From WVXP01 sp964348095 (GTDB taxonomy: Bacteria > Desulfobacterota > BSN033 > WVXP01), in contig CAYGBK010000057.1 in assembly GCA_964348095.1 (NCBI GenBank), positions 1-64,000 of the forward strand: DNA of 64,000 bases. Direction: 5' to 3'. Of this stretch, positions 1 through 9,806 are shown piece by piece. Made by a program: the position numbers and the translations under genes. The notes beneath the pieces are model-generated. The model did not search any database and was not told the origin of the DNA. It saw only the letters and a program-made list of their open reading frames with translations. Every line of letters starts with the position of its first letter. Within the stretch, counting starts at the first letter, position 1.

Positions 1-1299
1 GTCAATGCCTGCCACCAAAGGGGTCTTGCCCTCGTCCTGGATGTGGTCTATAACCACCTCGGGCCGGAGGGGAACTATCTCGGGGATTTCGGACCTTATT
101 TCACAGACCAGTACAAAACCCCTTGGGGGCCTTCGATTAATCTCGATGGGCCCTACAGTGACGAAGTTCGGCGTTATTTCATTGAGAATGCCCTCTACTG
201 GGTGACCGAATTTCACATCGATGCTTTGCGAATCGATGCTGTACACGCCATTTTGGACTTTTCGGCACATCCCTTCCTCGCAGAGCTAGCCTCGGCCGTA
301 CACGAGAGAGGGAAGCGACTCAATCGGCAGGTCCACATCATTGCTGAGAGTGCGCTTAACGATACACGGGTAATCCGACCCCCAGAGCTTGGAGGATACG
401 GCCTCGATGCCCAATGGAACGACGATTTTCACCATGCTCTCCACTCCCTCCTGACCGGTGAAGGATCAGGATACTACCAGGATTTTGGCCGTCTCGAACA
501 CCTCACCAAGGCATTTCAAGAGGGTTTCGTTTATTCTGGCGAGTATTCCCTCTATCGCAGACGTCGACATGGCAATTCATCGAGGCACATTCCAGCAAGC
601 CAGTTCATCGTTTTCGCGCAAAACCATGACCAGGTAGGCAACCGCAGGCGCGGAGAGCGCCTGAGCGATTTGGTCTCTTTCGAAGGATTGAAACTCGCCG
701 CCGGGGTTGTACTGCTCTCCCCCTTTATCCCGCTCTTGTTCATGGGCGAGGAATACAGCGAGACAGCACCTTTTCCCTATTTTGTCAGTCATTCTGATCC
801 AGCCCTCATTGAGAGAGTTCAGGAGGGACGCCGCAAAGAATTTGCGGTTCTCGATTTGAAGGAGGAACCACCCGATCCGCAGGACGAAGCCACCTTTCTG
901 AGTGCCAAGCTCAACCACCACCTACGGAGGGAAGGGCGCCATCGTATTCTTGCTGAATTCTACAGAGAGCTCCTTCGGCTTCGGAAGACAATTTCTGCCC
1001 TCGCCCACCTGAACAAAGAAGAGACGGAGATCCGGAGTTACGAAAAGGAGAATGTCGTTAGCCTCCGACGTTGGAACGGTATCGATGAGGCTGCGGCAAT
1101 CTTCCATTTCGGCGAGGACGAGCAATCCCTCACCATTTCTCTGCCTCCAGGTCAGTGGAGAAAGAAGCTGGATTCGGCTGATGAAGACTGGCAGGGTTCT
1201 GGGAGTTTTGTCTCCGATCGATTGGTCTCAAATGGTACGCTGGCTGTCACCCTGCCTCGCCATGCGTTCGTCCTTTTGAGAAGGGAAAGGGAGATCTGA
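1..1299 (+). CDS. treZ: malto-oligosyltrehalose trehalohydrolase (C-terminal part, cut by window start)
   Basis: Releases trehalose from maltooligosyl-trehalose, the second step of the TreY/TreZ route, in the cytoplasm. The reading frame is open from base 1, so the N-terminus (CBM48-like domain and start of the GH13 barrel) lies outside. All four GH13 regions are visible: DVVYNHLGPEGNYL near the start, ALRIDAVHAILD with the catalytic Asp, IIAESALND with the acid/base Glu, and FAQNHDQVGNR with the third Asp. The stretch LLFMGEEYSETAPFPYF and the C-terminal beta domain are typical of TreZ rather than of branching enzyme. It is followed after 4 bp by the GH57 gene and then treY, so an operon is likely. 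The presence of treY in the same cluster makes the assignment firm. Confidence 0.95.
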   Translation, partial: VNACHQRGLALVLDVVYNHLGPEGNYLGDFGPYFTDQYKTPWGPSINLDGPYSDEVRRYFIENALYWVTEFHIDALRIDAVHAILDFSAHPFLAELASAVHERGKRLNRQVHIIAESALNDTRVIRPPELGGYGLDAQWNDDFHHALHSLLTGEGSGYYQDFGRLEHLTKAFQEGFVYSGEYSLYRRRRHGNSSRHIPASQFIVFAQNHDQVGNRRRGERLSDLVSFEGLKLAAGVVLLSPFIPLLFMGEEYSETAPFPYFVSHSDPALIERVQEGRRKEFAVLDLKEEPPDPQDEATFLSAKLNHHLRREGRHRILAEFYRELLRLRKTISALAHLNKEETEIRSYEKENVVSLRRWNGIDEAAAIFHFGEDEQSLTISLPPGQWRKKLDSADEDWQGSGSFVSDRLVSNGTLAVTLPRHAFVLLRREREI

Positions 1300-1303
1300 G
1301 CAA

Positions 1304-3730
1304 ATGGAACAATACATCTGTATTCATGGCCATTTCTACCAACCACCTCGTGAGAATCCATGGTTCGAAGCGATTGAGTTCCAAGAATCTGCCTTTCCGT
1401 ATCACGACTGGAACGAAAAGATTACGGCTGAGTGTTATGCGATGAACGCTAAGTCTCGCATTCTAGACGGACAAGGTCGGATCGTTCAGATCATCAACAA
1501 CTACGCGAAGATAAGCTTCAACCTCGGCCCTACGCTCTTGGCTTGGCTCGAGGGAAACGCGCCAGATGTATATGGAGCAATTCTAGAGGCGGATCAGGAA
1601 AGCCAGAAGACTTTCTCGGGGCACGGTTCAGCTTTGGCTCAGCCTTACAATCACATGATTCTCCCTCTTGCAAACCGTCGGGACAAAACCACGCAGATTC
1701 TTTGGGGAATTCGAGATTTCAAACATCGCTTCGGCCGTAGACCTGAGGGAATGTGGCTGCCGGAGACCGCTGTGAACATCGAAACCCTTGACATTCTGGC
1801 AGAGCAGGGAATCATGTTTACCGTCCTCGCCCCACACCAATCCCGCCGAGTCCGGCCACTGGGAGCCTCTAAGTGGCAAACCATACGGGGGGGAAAGATC
1901 GATCCTACAATGGCCTATACCGTGCATCTACCATCGGGTCGGACGATTGCACTCTTTTTTTATGATGGCCCAATCTCACGAGCTATCGCGTTCGAAGGGC
2001 TTCTTAAGAGTGGCGAATCACTCGCGAAACGGCTCCTGAGTGCTTTTTCTGATAAACGCAGTGAGGCTCAAATTGTCCACATTGCCACGGATGGTGAGAC
2101 ATATGGCCATCATCACCGTTTTGGAGATATGGCTTTGGCCTATGCCCTAAATTCTATCGACTCTCAAAACCTTGCACGCCTCACGAACTACGGCGAGTAT
2201 CTGGAGCGACACCCTCCCACTCAGGAGGCAGAAATTTTCGAGAACACGTCATGGAGCTGCCTTCATGGGATTGAGCGGTGGCGAACCGACTGCGGGTGTA
2301 ACTCGGGGGGACATCCTGAATGGAACCAAGGATGGCGTGCACCACTACGGGAAGCATTGGATTGGTTACGGGACACGCTGGCAACGGCCTATGAGGATAA
2401 GGCCCGATTGCTTTTGAAGGATCCCTGGGGGGCGCGGGATGATTACATCCACGTGATCCTTGATCGGTCGAAGGAGAGCATCGAGGCCTTTCTGAGTCAG
2501 CACACCATACGTCCCTTGGAACCACCTGAGGTTACGACAGTCCTCAAACTCCTAGAGCTTCAACGCCACGCCATGCTCATGTACACTAGTTGCGGTTGGT
2601 TTTTCGATGACCTTTCTGGCATCGAAACCGTTCAGATCCTTCAGTATGCTGCCCGTGCCGCCCAGTTGGCTCGTGAGCTCATTAGTCATGATGTGGAGCC
2701 CCATTTCCTCGACCTGCTCGAGAAGGCGAAGGGCAATATTCCACATCACAGAGACGGCCGTGCCATCTATGAGGACCTTGTTAAACCGGCTGCCGTGGAC
2801 CTGGAGAAGGTGGGCGCTCACTACGCCATGAGCTCCTTGTTTGAGGATTATGGTGAGCAAACGTCGGTTTATTCCTACACGATCGATCAGGAGGATTATC
2901 AATGTTCTGAAGCCGGCAAAGTTAAGCTCGCTATTGGAAAAGGAAGAGTAACATCAAAAATCACGCGTGAGTCGGCTCAGTTATGCTTTGGTGTCTTGCA
3001 CATGGGCGATCACAACCTCAGCTGTGGAGTCAAGAGGTATGACGGAGATAGGCCATATCAGGGAATCGTGAAGGAAATGTCAGAAGTTTTCAACAGAGCG
3101 GATTTCGCCGAGACCCTTCGACTTTTGGACGACCATTTCAGTCCCTCCTCATTCGCACTTAAATCTCTTTTCCGTGACGAGCAGCGAAGAATCCTCGACA
3201 TTGTTCTCGAATCGACTCTCGCAGATGCCGAGGCCATCTACCGTCAGCTCTACGATAACTATGTTCCCCTCATACGGTTTCTGAGAGATTCCGGAAGTCC
3301 GCCGCCCAAAGCCCTTTGTGCGCCGGCCGAAATGGTTCTGAATGGGACCCTCCGAAGGGCCTTTGAAAACGAGGAGTTCCACCCTGATCTCATCGATCCA
3401 CTGCTCGAAGAAGTCACGCTGGCAGGGATTTCCCTGGATACAGATACCCTCGAGTTTGCCTGCAGACGGAGCATCGAGCGGATGGCCGATCGACTCCTGG
3501 CTAGCCCTACCGAACTCGGCTTAGTTCAGCGTCTGGAAGCCGCCCTAGGCGTCCTAGGCTCTCTTCCCTTTGAGGTAAACCTGTGGAAGGTGCAGAACAT
3601 CTGCTACGATTTGCGGGGAGAGGTCTATCACAATTTGCAAAGCAGTGCCGAGCAAGGTGACAAGAGCGCCCGTCAATGGGTCGATAGCTTCAGAAATCTC
3701 CTCGGCAAGCTCTCGATCCGTGTCGAATAG
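1304..3730 (+). CDS. glycoside hydrolase family 57 protein with DUF3536
   Basis: An 808-residue protein of the GH57 family with a C-terminal DUF3536 region. The N-terminus carries the GH57 signature HGHFYQPPRENPW (about residues 8-20); GMWLPETAVNIETLD around residue 147 holds the presumed nucleophile Glu, and ATDGETYGHHH around 262 a likely acid/base Asp. SWSCLHGIERWRTDCGC near 315-331 is typical of this subfamily. GH57 enzymes are alpha-amylases, 4-alpha-glucanotransferases or branching enzymes; substrate is not determined for this subfamily. The start lies 4 bp behind the treZ stop and the gene sits between treZ and treY, so it probably trims or remodels the alpha-glucan that feeds trehalose synthesis. 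Function beyond alpha-glucan handling is inference. Confidence 0.9.
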   Translation: MEQYICIHGHFYQPPRENPWFEAIEFQESAFPYHDWNEKITAECYAMNAKSRILDGQGRIVQIINNYAKISFNLGPTLLAWLEGNAPDVYGAILEADQESQKTFSGHGSALAQPYNHMILPLANRRDKTTQILWGIRDFKHRFGRRPEGMWLPETAVNIETLDILAEQGIMFTVLAPHQSRRVRPLGASKWQTIRGGKIDPTMAYTVHLPSGRTIALFFYDGPISRAIAFEGLLKSGESLAKRLLSAFSDKRSEAQIVHIATDGETYGHHHRFGDMALAYALNSIDSQNLARLTNYGEYLERHPPTQEAEIFENTSWSCLHGIERWRTDCGCNSGGHPEWNQGWRAPLREALDWLRDTLATAYEDKARLLLKDPWGARDDYIHVILDRSKESIEAFLSQHTIRPLEPPEVTTVLKLLELQRHAMLMYTSCGWFFDDLSGIETVQILQYAARAAQLARELISHDVEPHFLDLLEKAKGNIPHHRDGRAIYEDLVKPAAVDLEKVGAHYAMSSLFEDYGEQTSVYSYTIDQEDYQCSEAGKVKLAIGKGRVTSKITRESAQLCFGVLHMGDHNLSCGVKRYDGDRPYQGIVKEMSEVFNRADFAETLRLLDDHFSPSSFALKSLFRDEQRRILDIVLESTLADAEAIYRQLYDNYVPLIRFLRDSGSPPPKALCAPAEMVLNGTLRRAFENEEFHPDLIDPLLEEVTLAGISLDTDTLEFACRRSIERMADRLLASPTELGLVQRLEAALGVLGSLPFEVNLWKVQNICYDLRGEVYHNLQSSAEQGDKSARQWVDSFRNLLGKLSIRVE

Positions 3731-3826
3731 ATCTCAAAACCCTTTGACCCATGGGGCTATCTACTCAATCACTGTGAGACCTTTCTTCCTTACAGCCTGG
3801 TTCTGAGCCTCTCTTCCGGAAATGCC

Positions 3827-6628
3827 ATGCGAATCCCAAGGGCGACTTACCGAATTCAGTTTAACCCATCTTTTGGTTTCAAGGAGGCAAAAGACATTGC
3901 CTCCTACTTGGCTGGCCTGGGCATCTCAGACCTATATGCATCGCCGATTTTCAAGGCCAGAACAGGTAGTACTCACGGCTACGATGTGGTTGATCCAACC
4001 CAGTTAAATCCTGAGCTGGGTACCGTTTCCGACTTTGAGGACCTGTCAGAGGAGATTAGGAATCTTGGGATGGGATGGCTTCAAGATGTTATTCCAAACC
4101 ACATGGCCTTCGATCAAGAAAATCAGATGCTCATGGACGTCTTGGAAAAAGGCGAGACTTCTGAGTATTTCCATTTCTTCGACATCGATTGGAACCACCC
4201 ATCCGAAGGCATGAGAGGTAGACTCCTCGCCCCGTTCCTTGGTGGCTTCTATCGTGAGACTTTAGAGGAGGGAGAGATCAAGCTGACCTATGATAACACC
4301 GGATTTGCGCTCAATTACTACGACCTCGTTTTCCCTTTGAAGATAGAATCATACCTCCGACTACTCAGCCAAAACGTGGGCGCCCTCAAAGAGAGGCTCG
4401 GTGGAGACCACCCGGATGTGATCGACTTTCTCGGGATTCTTGATCTTCTGAAGACACTCCCCGCTGGCGAAGCAATTCTGGAGCGATTTGAGCAGACAAA
4501 ATTCATTAAGGCAAAACTCTGGGAGCTCTACACTCAGAGTGAGGCCATCAAAAGGTTGATCGACACAAACATAAGACTTTTCAACGGCGAAAAAGGGAAA
4601 CCCGAGAGTTTCAACCTTCTTGACGATCTCATTTCGGAACAGTTATTCAGGCTGTCTTTCTGGAAGGTGGCAACAGAGGAAATCAACTACCGAAGATTCT
4701 TCAATATCAATGAACTCATATCACTGAGGGTCGAGGAAAAAAAAGTCTTTGATCATACCCACGCGCTGATTTGTAGACTAATTCACGAAGGAAAGATAAC
4801 CGGCCTGCGAATCGACCATATTGATGGGCTTTACGACCCGACAGAATACCTGACGAGAATCAGAGAGAAAGCTGACTACGCCTATATTATCGTTGAAAAG
4901 ATCCTTGAAAAGGAGGAGGAGCTGCCATCTTTCTGGACCATAGAGGGAACAACGGGTTACGACTTTGTAAACCACATGAATGGAATTCTATGCAAAAGAG
5001 AAAACGAGAAAAAGTTCAGTCGGATTTACAAGAAGTTCACCCAATTTGGAACGGCCTATGGGGAGCTCGTGTCTGAAAAGAAAAGACTCATCATGGGAAA
5101 ACATATGGCCGGAGACATCGACAATTTGGCTCATCTTTTAAAGGTCACAACAAGAGCAGACAGGCATGGCAGTGATATCACCAGCTACGGGCTCAAAAGA
5201 GCAATGGTAGAGGTGATGACTCAATTCCCGGTTTATCGAACCTACATAAGTCATCAGATTTCTCGTGAAAGGGATCGACTCTACATCGAGAAGGCTGTGG
5301 ACAAAGCAATTCAGAGTAATCCAGGTCTTTCTAAGGAACTCCGCTTCATCGAGCGGGTTCTCCTCCTGGGGTTCGGAGAATATCCTCAAGGGGAAGAAAG
5401 AGATCGAGTCCTTTCTTTTGTGATGCGGTTTCAGCAATTCACGGGCCCACTCATGGCAAAAGGATTCGAGGACACAACCCTGTATATCTATAATCGACTT
5501 CTCTCGCTCAATGAAGTCGGAGGAGATCCGAGTACATTCGGGAGTTCTGTCGGCGATTTCCATCGTTACAATGAAACCCGATCGAATCGATGGCCACACT
5601 CCCTGAATGCAACGGCCACCCATGACACGAAGCGAGGAGAAGACGTCAGGGCTCGGATCAATGTTCTCTCTGAGATCCCGGAGGAGTGGGAAAGAAAGAT
5701 CACCACCTGGAGTCAACTGAACCGGAAGAAGGTGAGAAAGGTCGGCGGCAGATCTGTGCCGGACAGCAATGACGAATATTTCCTCTATCAAACGCTGGTC
5801 GGCACTTTCCCGTTTAATGATGCCGAACACACTCAATTCCGAGAGAGAATAAGATCCTATATCATCAAGGCGGTCCGGGAAGCCAAAGCTCACACGGCGT
5901 GGCTCAGGCCCGACACCACATATGAAGATGCGTTCGTCTCTTTTGTCGAAACGATTCTAGAACCAACAGGGGACAATTCATTTCTGCGAGAATTTCTGCC
6001 ATTTCAGAGAAAGGTCTCTCACTACGGGATTTTCAATTCCCTATCACAGGTTCTGATTAAAATCGCATCTCCCGGTATACCAGACTTTTACCAGGGAACC
6101 GAACTATGGGATCTGAATCTTGTGGATCCTGACAACCGGCGTCCAGTCGACTTCAAGAGGAGGGCAGCCGTTCTTAGAGAAATCCAAAGGAAGAGCAAGT
6201 CAGACGGTTTGAAGTTGATCCGTGAGTTGCTTCACTCCAAAGAAGATGGGAGAATAAAGTCATTTCTCATTCACAAGGCCCTCAGGGGAAGACATGACAA
6301 TCCAGACGTTTTTCAAAAAGGGACATATATCCCTCTTGAAGTGGCCGGAGGATTCAGCGACCATATTGTCGCCTTTGCGAGGGCATACGAGAAAAACTGG
6401 GTGGTAACAATCGCCCCCCGACATTTAACGCGCCTTATCCATGAGGGAGAGAATCCTCTGGGAGATAAGATCTGGGCAGATACCTGTATCCCTCTTCCAG
6501 GGGGTGTTCCCCAACATTGGAAAAACGTGATCACAGAACAAACTATTGATACAGAGGATAAGCTGGCTATCGGTACTGTCCTAAGGCATTTTCCAGTTGC
6601 CTTGCTCATAAGTCAGGAGAACACGTGA
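3827..6628 (+). CDS. treY: malto-oligosyltrehalose synthase
   Basis: Intramolecular transglucosylase that turns the reducing end of a malto-oligosaccharide into a trehalose unit, the substrate of TreZ. The 933-residue protein begins with RATYRIQFNPSFGFKEA and has the TreY hallmark ASPIFKARTGSTHGYDVVD. GH13 catalytic residues are seen in GLRIDHIDGLYDP (Asp, about 328), YIIVEKILEKEEELP (Glu, about 355) and ATHDTKRGEDVRARI (Asp, about 600); the C-terminal part has PGIPDFYQGTELWDLNLVDP. Length is within the usual range for bacterial TreY. An ATG lies 5 bp upstream in another frame; the chosen ATG keeps the conserved MRIPRATYRIQF start. The stop overlaps the malQ start by 4 bp, so the two are translationally coupled. 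Confidence 0.96.
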   Translation: MRIPRATYRIQFNPSFGFKEAKDIASYLAGLGISDLYASPIFKARTGSTHGYDVVDPTQLNPELGTVSDFEDLSEEIRNLGMGWLQDVIPNHMAFDQENQMLMDVLEKGETSEYFHFFDIDWNHPSEGMRGRLLAPFLGGFYRETLEEGEIKLTYDNTGFALNYYDLVFPLKIESYLRLLSQNVGALKERLGGDHPDVIDFLGILDLLKTLPAGEAILERFEQTKFIKAKLWELYTQSEAIKRLIDTNIRLFNGEKGKPESFNLLDDLISEQLFRLSFWKVATEEINYRRFFNINELISLRVEEKKVFDHTHALICRLIHEGKITGLRIDHIDGLYDPTEYLTRIREKADYAYIIVEKILEKEEELPSFWTIEGTTGYDFVNHMNGILCKRENEKKFSRIYKKFTQFGTAYGELVSEKKRLIMGKHMAGDIDNLAHLLKVTTRADRHGSDITSYGLKRAMVEVMTQFPVYRTYISHQISRERDRLYIEKAVDKAIQSNPGLSKELRFIERVLLLGFGEYPQGEERDRVLSFVMRFQQFTGPLMAKGFEDTTLYIYNRLLSLNEVGGDPSTFGSSVGDFHRYNETRSNRWPHSLNATATHDTKRGEDVRARINVLSEIPEEWERKITTWSQLNRKKVRKVGGRSVPDSNDEYFLYQTLVGTFPFNDAEHTQFRERIRSYIIKAVREAKAHTAWLRPDTTYEDAFVSFVETILEPTGDNSFLREFLPFQRKVSHYGIFNSLSQVLIKIASPGIPDFYQGTELWDLNLVDPDNRRPVDFKRRAAVLREIQRKSKSDGLKLIRELLHSKEDGRIKSFLIHKALRGRHDNPDVFQKGTYIPLEVAGGFSDHIVAFARAYEKNWVVTIAPRHLTRLIHEGENPLGDKIWADTCIPLPGGVPQHWKNVITEQTIDTEDKLAIGTVLRHFPVALLISQENT

Positions 6629-8121
6629 AAAGGCGAGGAAGCGGTATCCTACTCCACCTCACATCCCTCCCCTCCCCCTTTGGCATCGGTGACATGGGGC
6701 CGTGGGCGTATCGTTTTACAGATTTCCTCGCTGAATCCAAACAAAGTTTCTGGCAAATCCTGCCTTTGAATCCGACAGATCCGGCTCACAATAACTCCCC
6801 ATATCACAGCCGGTCGGCCTTCGCATGCAATCCGTTGCTCATAAGCCCTGAGATCATGATTGGGGATGACCTGATAAGAAGAGCAGATATTGAGCCTTCG
6901 CCTGATTTTTTCGATAACCGAGTCGATTATCAGACAGCGATTGCCTTTAAGGAAAACCTTCTTAACAAAGCATATGAACGTTTCAAGAAGAAAAAACAGA
7001 ATCAGGAGTTTCAGAAATTCTGCTTCGAAAACTCGTACTGGCTTGACAATTTTACGCTTTTTATGGCTCTCAAGTCTCATTGTGATGGAAAGGCCTGGAG
7101 TGAATGGCCTCGAGACTTGCGGGATAGGGATCCAGCGGCCCTCCAATCAGCCAAGAAGGAACTGACTGATAGTGTCGAAAAGGGTAGGTTTTTTCAGTAC
7201 TATTTCTTCAAACAGTGGAGTTCCCTCAGGAAATACTGCAACCAAAGGGGTATCCAAATCCTTGGCGATATCCCCATTTATGTGACCTATGACAGTGTGG
7301 ACGTATGGGCCCATCCTGAGTATTTCAAGCTTAACGATGAAAAGAGGCCTCATGTCGTTGCTGGTGTCCCCCCCGACTATTTCAGCGAAACAGGACAGCT
7401 CTGGGGCAATCCGATTTACCGGTGGGAGAATTTGAAGAAAGACGGTTACAACTGGTGGGTCCACCGAATAGCCCAAACCATCAAACTCTATGATTTTGTC
7501 AGAATAGACCATTTTCGAGGACTAGTGGCATACTGGGAGGTACGGGCGACTGAAAAAACCGCCATCAATGGAAGGTGGGTTGAAGCCCCCGCTGTGGACT
7601 TTCTCAATCATTTGACCAAGAAATTTGCATACCTACCGATCATTGCCGAGGACCTCGGCGTCATAACACCAGACGTTCGGGAGATCATGCACCGTTTCGA
7701 CCTCCCAGGGATGAAACTGCTCCTCTTCGCATTTGGTGAAGACTGTCCAACGAATCCATACATACCACACAATCTTCCAAGAAACTGTGCAGCCTACACA
7801 GGAACCCACGACAACAACACCATTCGAGGCTGGTTTGAAAAGGAGACGACGGAGCTAGACAAAGAGAGGATATTTCGCTATCTTGGGAGAAAAGTTCCCT
7901 CGGATAAGCTCCACTGGGAACTCATTAGACTCGTTATGATGTCAATTGCAAACATGGCGATCTTTCCCATGCAGGATATTCTGGGCCTTGGTGAGGAAGC
8001 TCGAATGAATCGGCCAGCCACCCTGAAAGGCAACTGGAGCTGGCGGCTCTCGCCTGATCAACTGACACCAGATCTGGTCCAGAAGCTCCGTGAAATGACT
8101 GAAATCTATGGGAGAGCCTGA
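6625..8121 (+). CDS. malQ: 4-alpha-glucanotransferase (amylomaltase)
   Basis: Transfers segments of alpha-1,4-glucan between acceptors and supplies longer maltodextrins for TreY or glycogen metabolism. The 498-residue GH77 protein starts with RGSGILLHLTSLPSPFGIGD and SFWQILPLNPTD, both standard for MalQ. Catalytic regions: FVRIDHFRGLVAYWEV (nucleophile Asp, about 294), IIAEDLGVITPDV (acid/base Glu, about 340) and YTGTHDNNTIRGWF (Asp, about 393). It begins with GTG inside the GTGA that ends treY, a classic coupled overlap. The whole run treZ-GH57-treY-malQ is compact and on one strand. Confidence 0.96.
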   Translation: MKRRGSGILLHLTSLPSPFGIGDMGPWAYRFTDFLAESKQSFWQILPLNPTDPAHNNSPYHSRSAFACNPLLISPEIMIGDDLIRRADIEPSPDFFDNRVDYQTAIAFKENLLNKAYERFKKKKQNQEFQKFCFENSYWLDNFTLFMALKSHCDGKAWSEWPRDLRDRDPAALQSAKKELTDSVEKGRFFQYYFFKQWSSLRKYCNQRGIQILGDIPIYVTYDSVDVWAHPEYFKLNDEKRPHVVAGVPPDYFSETGQLWGNPIYRWENLKKDGYNWWVHRIAQTIKLYDFVRIDHFRGLVAYWEVRATEKTAINGRWVEAPAVDFLNHLTKKFAYLPIIAEDLGVITPDVREIMHRFDLPGMKLLLFAFGEDCPTNPYIPHNLPRNCAAYTGTHDNNTIRGWFEKETTELDKERIFRYLGRKVPSDKLHWELIRLVMMSIANMAIFPMQDILGLGEEARMNRPATLKGNWSWRLSPDQLTPDLVQKLREMTEIYGRA

Positions 8122-8194
8122 CTTGTCGCTTCCGCGGTGTGGCCTTTGAAAGGCCATTAGCTTAGGTTTAGAAACCGCGTATAAGGGGACAAAC
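8122..8194 (+). other. intergenic hairpin between malQ and the radical SAM gene
   Basis: The 73 bp gap contains the near-perfect palindrome TGGCCTTTGAAAGGCCA (about 8140-8156). No run of T follows, so it is not a convincing intrinsic terminator. It could tune read-through from the glucan operon into the radical SAM gene. Ribosome binding sequence AAGGGGA is present just ahead of the next GTG start. Confidence 0.4.
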
Positions 8195-9199
8195 GTGACG
8201 GTGAAGGATTCGGGCCAAAAACAAAATCGATGGAAGATTAAGGATTTTCTACGAATCGGTCTCCTGGGGTTTCCCGGGCAGGGCATGATCTCTATCGATG
8301 TGACCTACCGATGCAATCTCTCTTGCACCCATTGCTACTTCCGACACCAGGGATATGACAACGAACTCACGATAGATCAGTGGCTATCTTGGTTAGAGAA
8401 CATGCGGGCTCAAGGATATCCGTTTCTCATCTGTGGCTGGCTGGGCGGCGAACCCTTTCTCCGACGAGAGTTGCTGGAGAACGGCCTGGGTTACTTCAAA
8501 TCCAATGTCATATTCACCAATGGAACTCTTGAGCTTGGTTCATGGCCCAACTGCACCTATGTCGTCTCTGTGCCAGCTTTGCGGGCTCAGTACACTTCCA
8601 TAACTGGGGCAGATACCAAAACCTTCGACAAGGTGAAGGCCCATTCCGATCGAAAAGACTTACGGATTCTCATATCATTCTGTGTCACCCGCCCTATGGT
8701 GAGTCGTGTTCCTGAAGTTCTTGAGGAGTGGGAGAAAACTGGAGTCAATGGTGTTTTTTTTGAATTCTACACGCCAAGACACGGGGACAACTTGCAATTG
8801 TGGGTAGACTGGAAGAGTCGTGACCTCATCATTTCTCAACTTCTTGAGCTCAAAAAGATCTACGGAGATTTCATCGCCAACACGCGCCAAGAACTAATAC
8901 TCATGAAGCCAGAAAACTTCCGGGCCATCGTCGACGATTGTCCCTTTCACGACATCGGTGCCAGCTTCGACCCAATGGGGCGGCGCAAACGCCCCTGTGC
9001 AGTTGGACCGGAGGCTGACTGCAATCGTTGCGGATGCATCCTTCCAGTATTTGCGCAGATACTCTCGAAGAGGCGCTTGATGATTCATGCCTTATGGGAT
9101 GGAATCCAAAAAGAACTGAGGGAACGGCAGCGCACAAATACCCTTGGCCACTGGAATCTTCTTCCCGCCTCCCGCTCACGACATGAGGTTCACATCTGA
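8195..9199 (+). CDS. radical SAM protein of unknown substrate
   Basis: A 334-residue radical SAM enzyme. The [4Fe-4S]/SAM motif CNLSCTHC supplies Cys40, Cys44 and Cys47, preceded by the usual beta strand SIDVTYR and followed by the GGEPFLR motif (about residue 90). The C-terminal part has further cysteines in PCAVGPEADCNRCGC (about 268-282), which may bind an auxiliary cluster or zinc; the layout recalls HpnH-like and SPASM-type proteins but matches neither clearly. GTG start with AAGGGGA upstream. It follows malQ after 73 bp on the same strand, and is convergent with thioredoxin, only 7 bp separating the two stops. Substrate is not known and a role in glucan metabolism is not implied by sequence. 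Confidence 0.85.
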   Translation: MTVKDSGQKQNRWKIKDFLRIGLLGFPGQGMISIDVTYRCNLSCTHCYFRHQGYDNELTIDQWLSWLENMRAQGYPFLICGWLGGEPFLRRELLENGLGYFKSNVIFTNGTLELGSWPNCTYVVSVPALRAQYTSITGADTKTFDKVKAHSDRKDLRILISFCVTRPMVSRVPEVLEEWEKTGVNGVFFEFYTPRHGDNLQLWVDWKSRDLIISQLLELKKIYGDFIANTRQELILMKPENFRAIVDDCPFHDIGASFDPMGRRKRPCAVGPEADCNRCGCILPVFAQILSKRRLMIHALWDGIQKELRERQRTNTLGHWNLLPASRSRHEVHI

Positions 9200-9206
9200 C
9201 GCAACC

Positions 9207-9542
9207 CTACGATTCCAAAACCTTCTCCAGGGCTTCCTCTAATCGTGATTGGGGGACGGCGCCCGTGATACGATCAACAACCTCACCGTTCCTGAAAAGG
9301 ATCAATGTGGGGATACTCATGATGCCATAACTTCCCGGCGTCGCACGGTTATCATCGACGTTCATTTTGGCGACCTTTACTTTCCCGCTGAACTTTTTGG
9401 CCACCTCTTCGACTGCAGGCGCAATAACGTTGCACGGGCCACACCAGGGAGCCCAGAAGTCAACAAGCGCAGGAGTTTCTGACTTGAGAATCTCTCCTTC
9501 GAATTCCTGATCGGTCACATGAATAATAGCCTTCTCTTCCAT
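9207..9542 (-). CDS. trxA: thioredoxin
   Basis: Small cytoplasmic dithiol-disulfide oxidoreductase of 111 residues. The active site is WCGPC with Cys34 and Cys37 in the context VDFWAPWCGPC; the cis-proline loop is SIPTLILFRNGE. Length and fold elements match classical thioredoxin, with no signal peptide. A purine-rich GAGGGGGA lies upstream of the ATG. The gene is monocistronic: the radical SAM gene converges on it and the next gene diverges. It could equally serve as a general reductant or for a specific partner; the sequence does not say. Confidence 0.95.
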   Translation of the reverse strand: MEEKAIIHVTDQEFEGEILKSETPALVDFWAPWCGPCNVIAPAVEEVAKKFSGKVKVAKMNVDDNRATPGSYGIMSIPTLILFRNGEVVDRITGAVPQSRLEEALEKVLES

Positions 9543-9691
9543 AAAATCCCCCTCTCATCCTCTTCATACCAGGTTAATTGGCTCTAATCGCTAAATTTAC
9601 CATGATCGATGTGCTTTTGGTAGGGATTCGAGGGTTCTTTGTGACAATCGAAGTCGTTCAGACTCGAAACTCGAAAGGTGATGTTTTCTCC

Positions 9692-9720
9692 TTGACATAC
9701 GGCCGCATTTCTCCTATACT
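9692..9720 (+). promoter_or_regulatory. sigma70-like promoter of the UxaA-family gene
   Basis: TTGACA at 9692-9697 and TATACT at 9715-9720 are separated by exactly 17 bp. This is one of the best consensus promoters in the window and lies 87 bp ahead of the chosen start of the dehydratase gene. The remaining part of the gap to thioredoxin shows nothing else I can name. Confidence 0.7.
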
Positions 9721-9806
9721 TTTTGTCCTGTCAAAAAACGACTTCCGATTTCTTTCCTAATGCCTCAAACAGCCTAACGCCGCATCCGGTTTTTGGGGAG
9801 GCGGAC

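Noticed and set aside
5138..5893. 251-codon open frame antisense to treY
   Set aside because: It lies entirely within the well-supported treY gene on the other strand, has no recognisable family and no ribosome site, so it is a shadow of the real gene.
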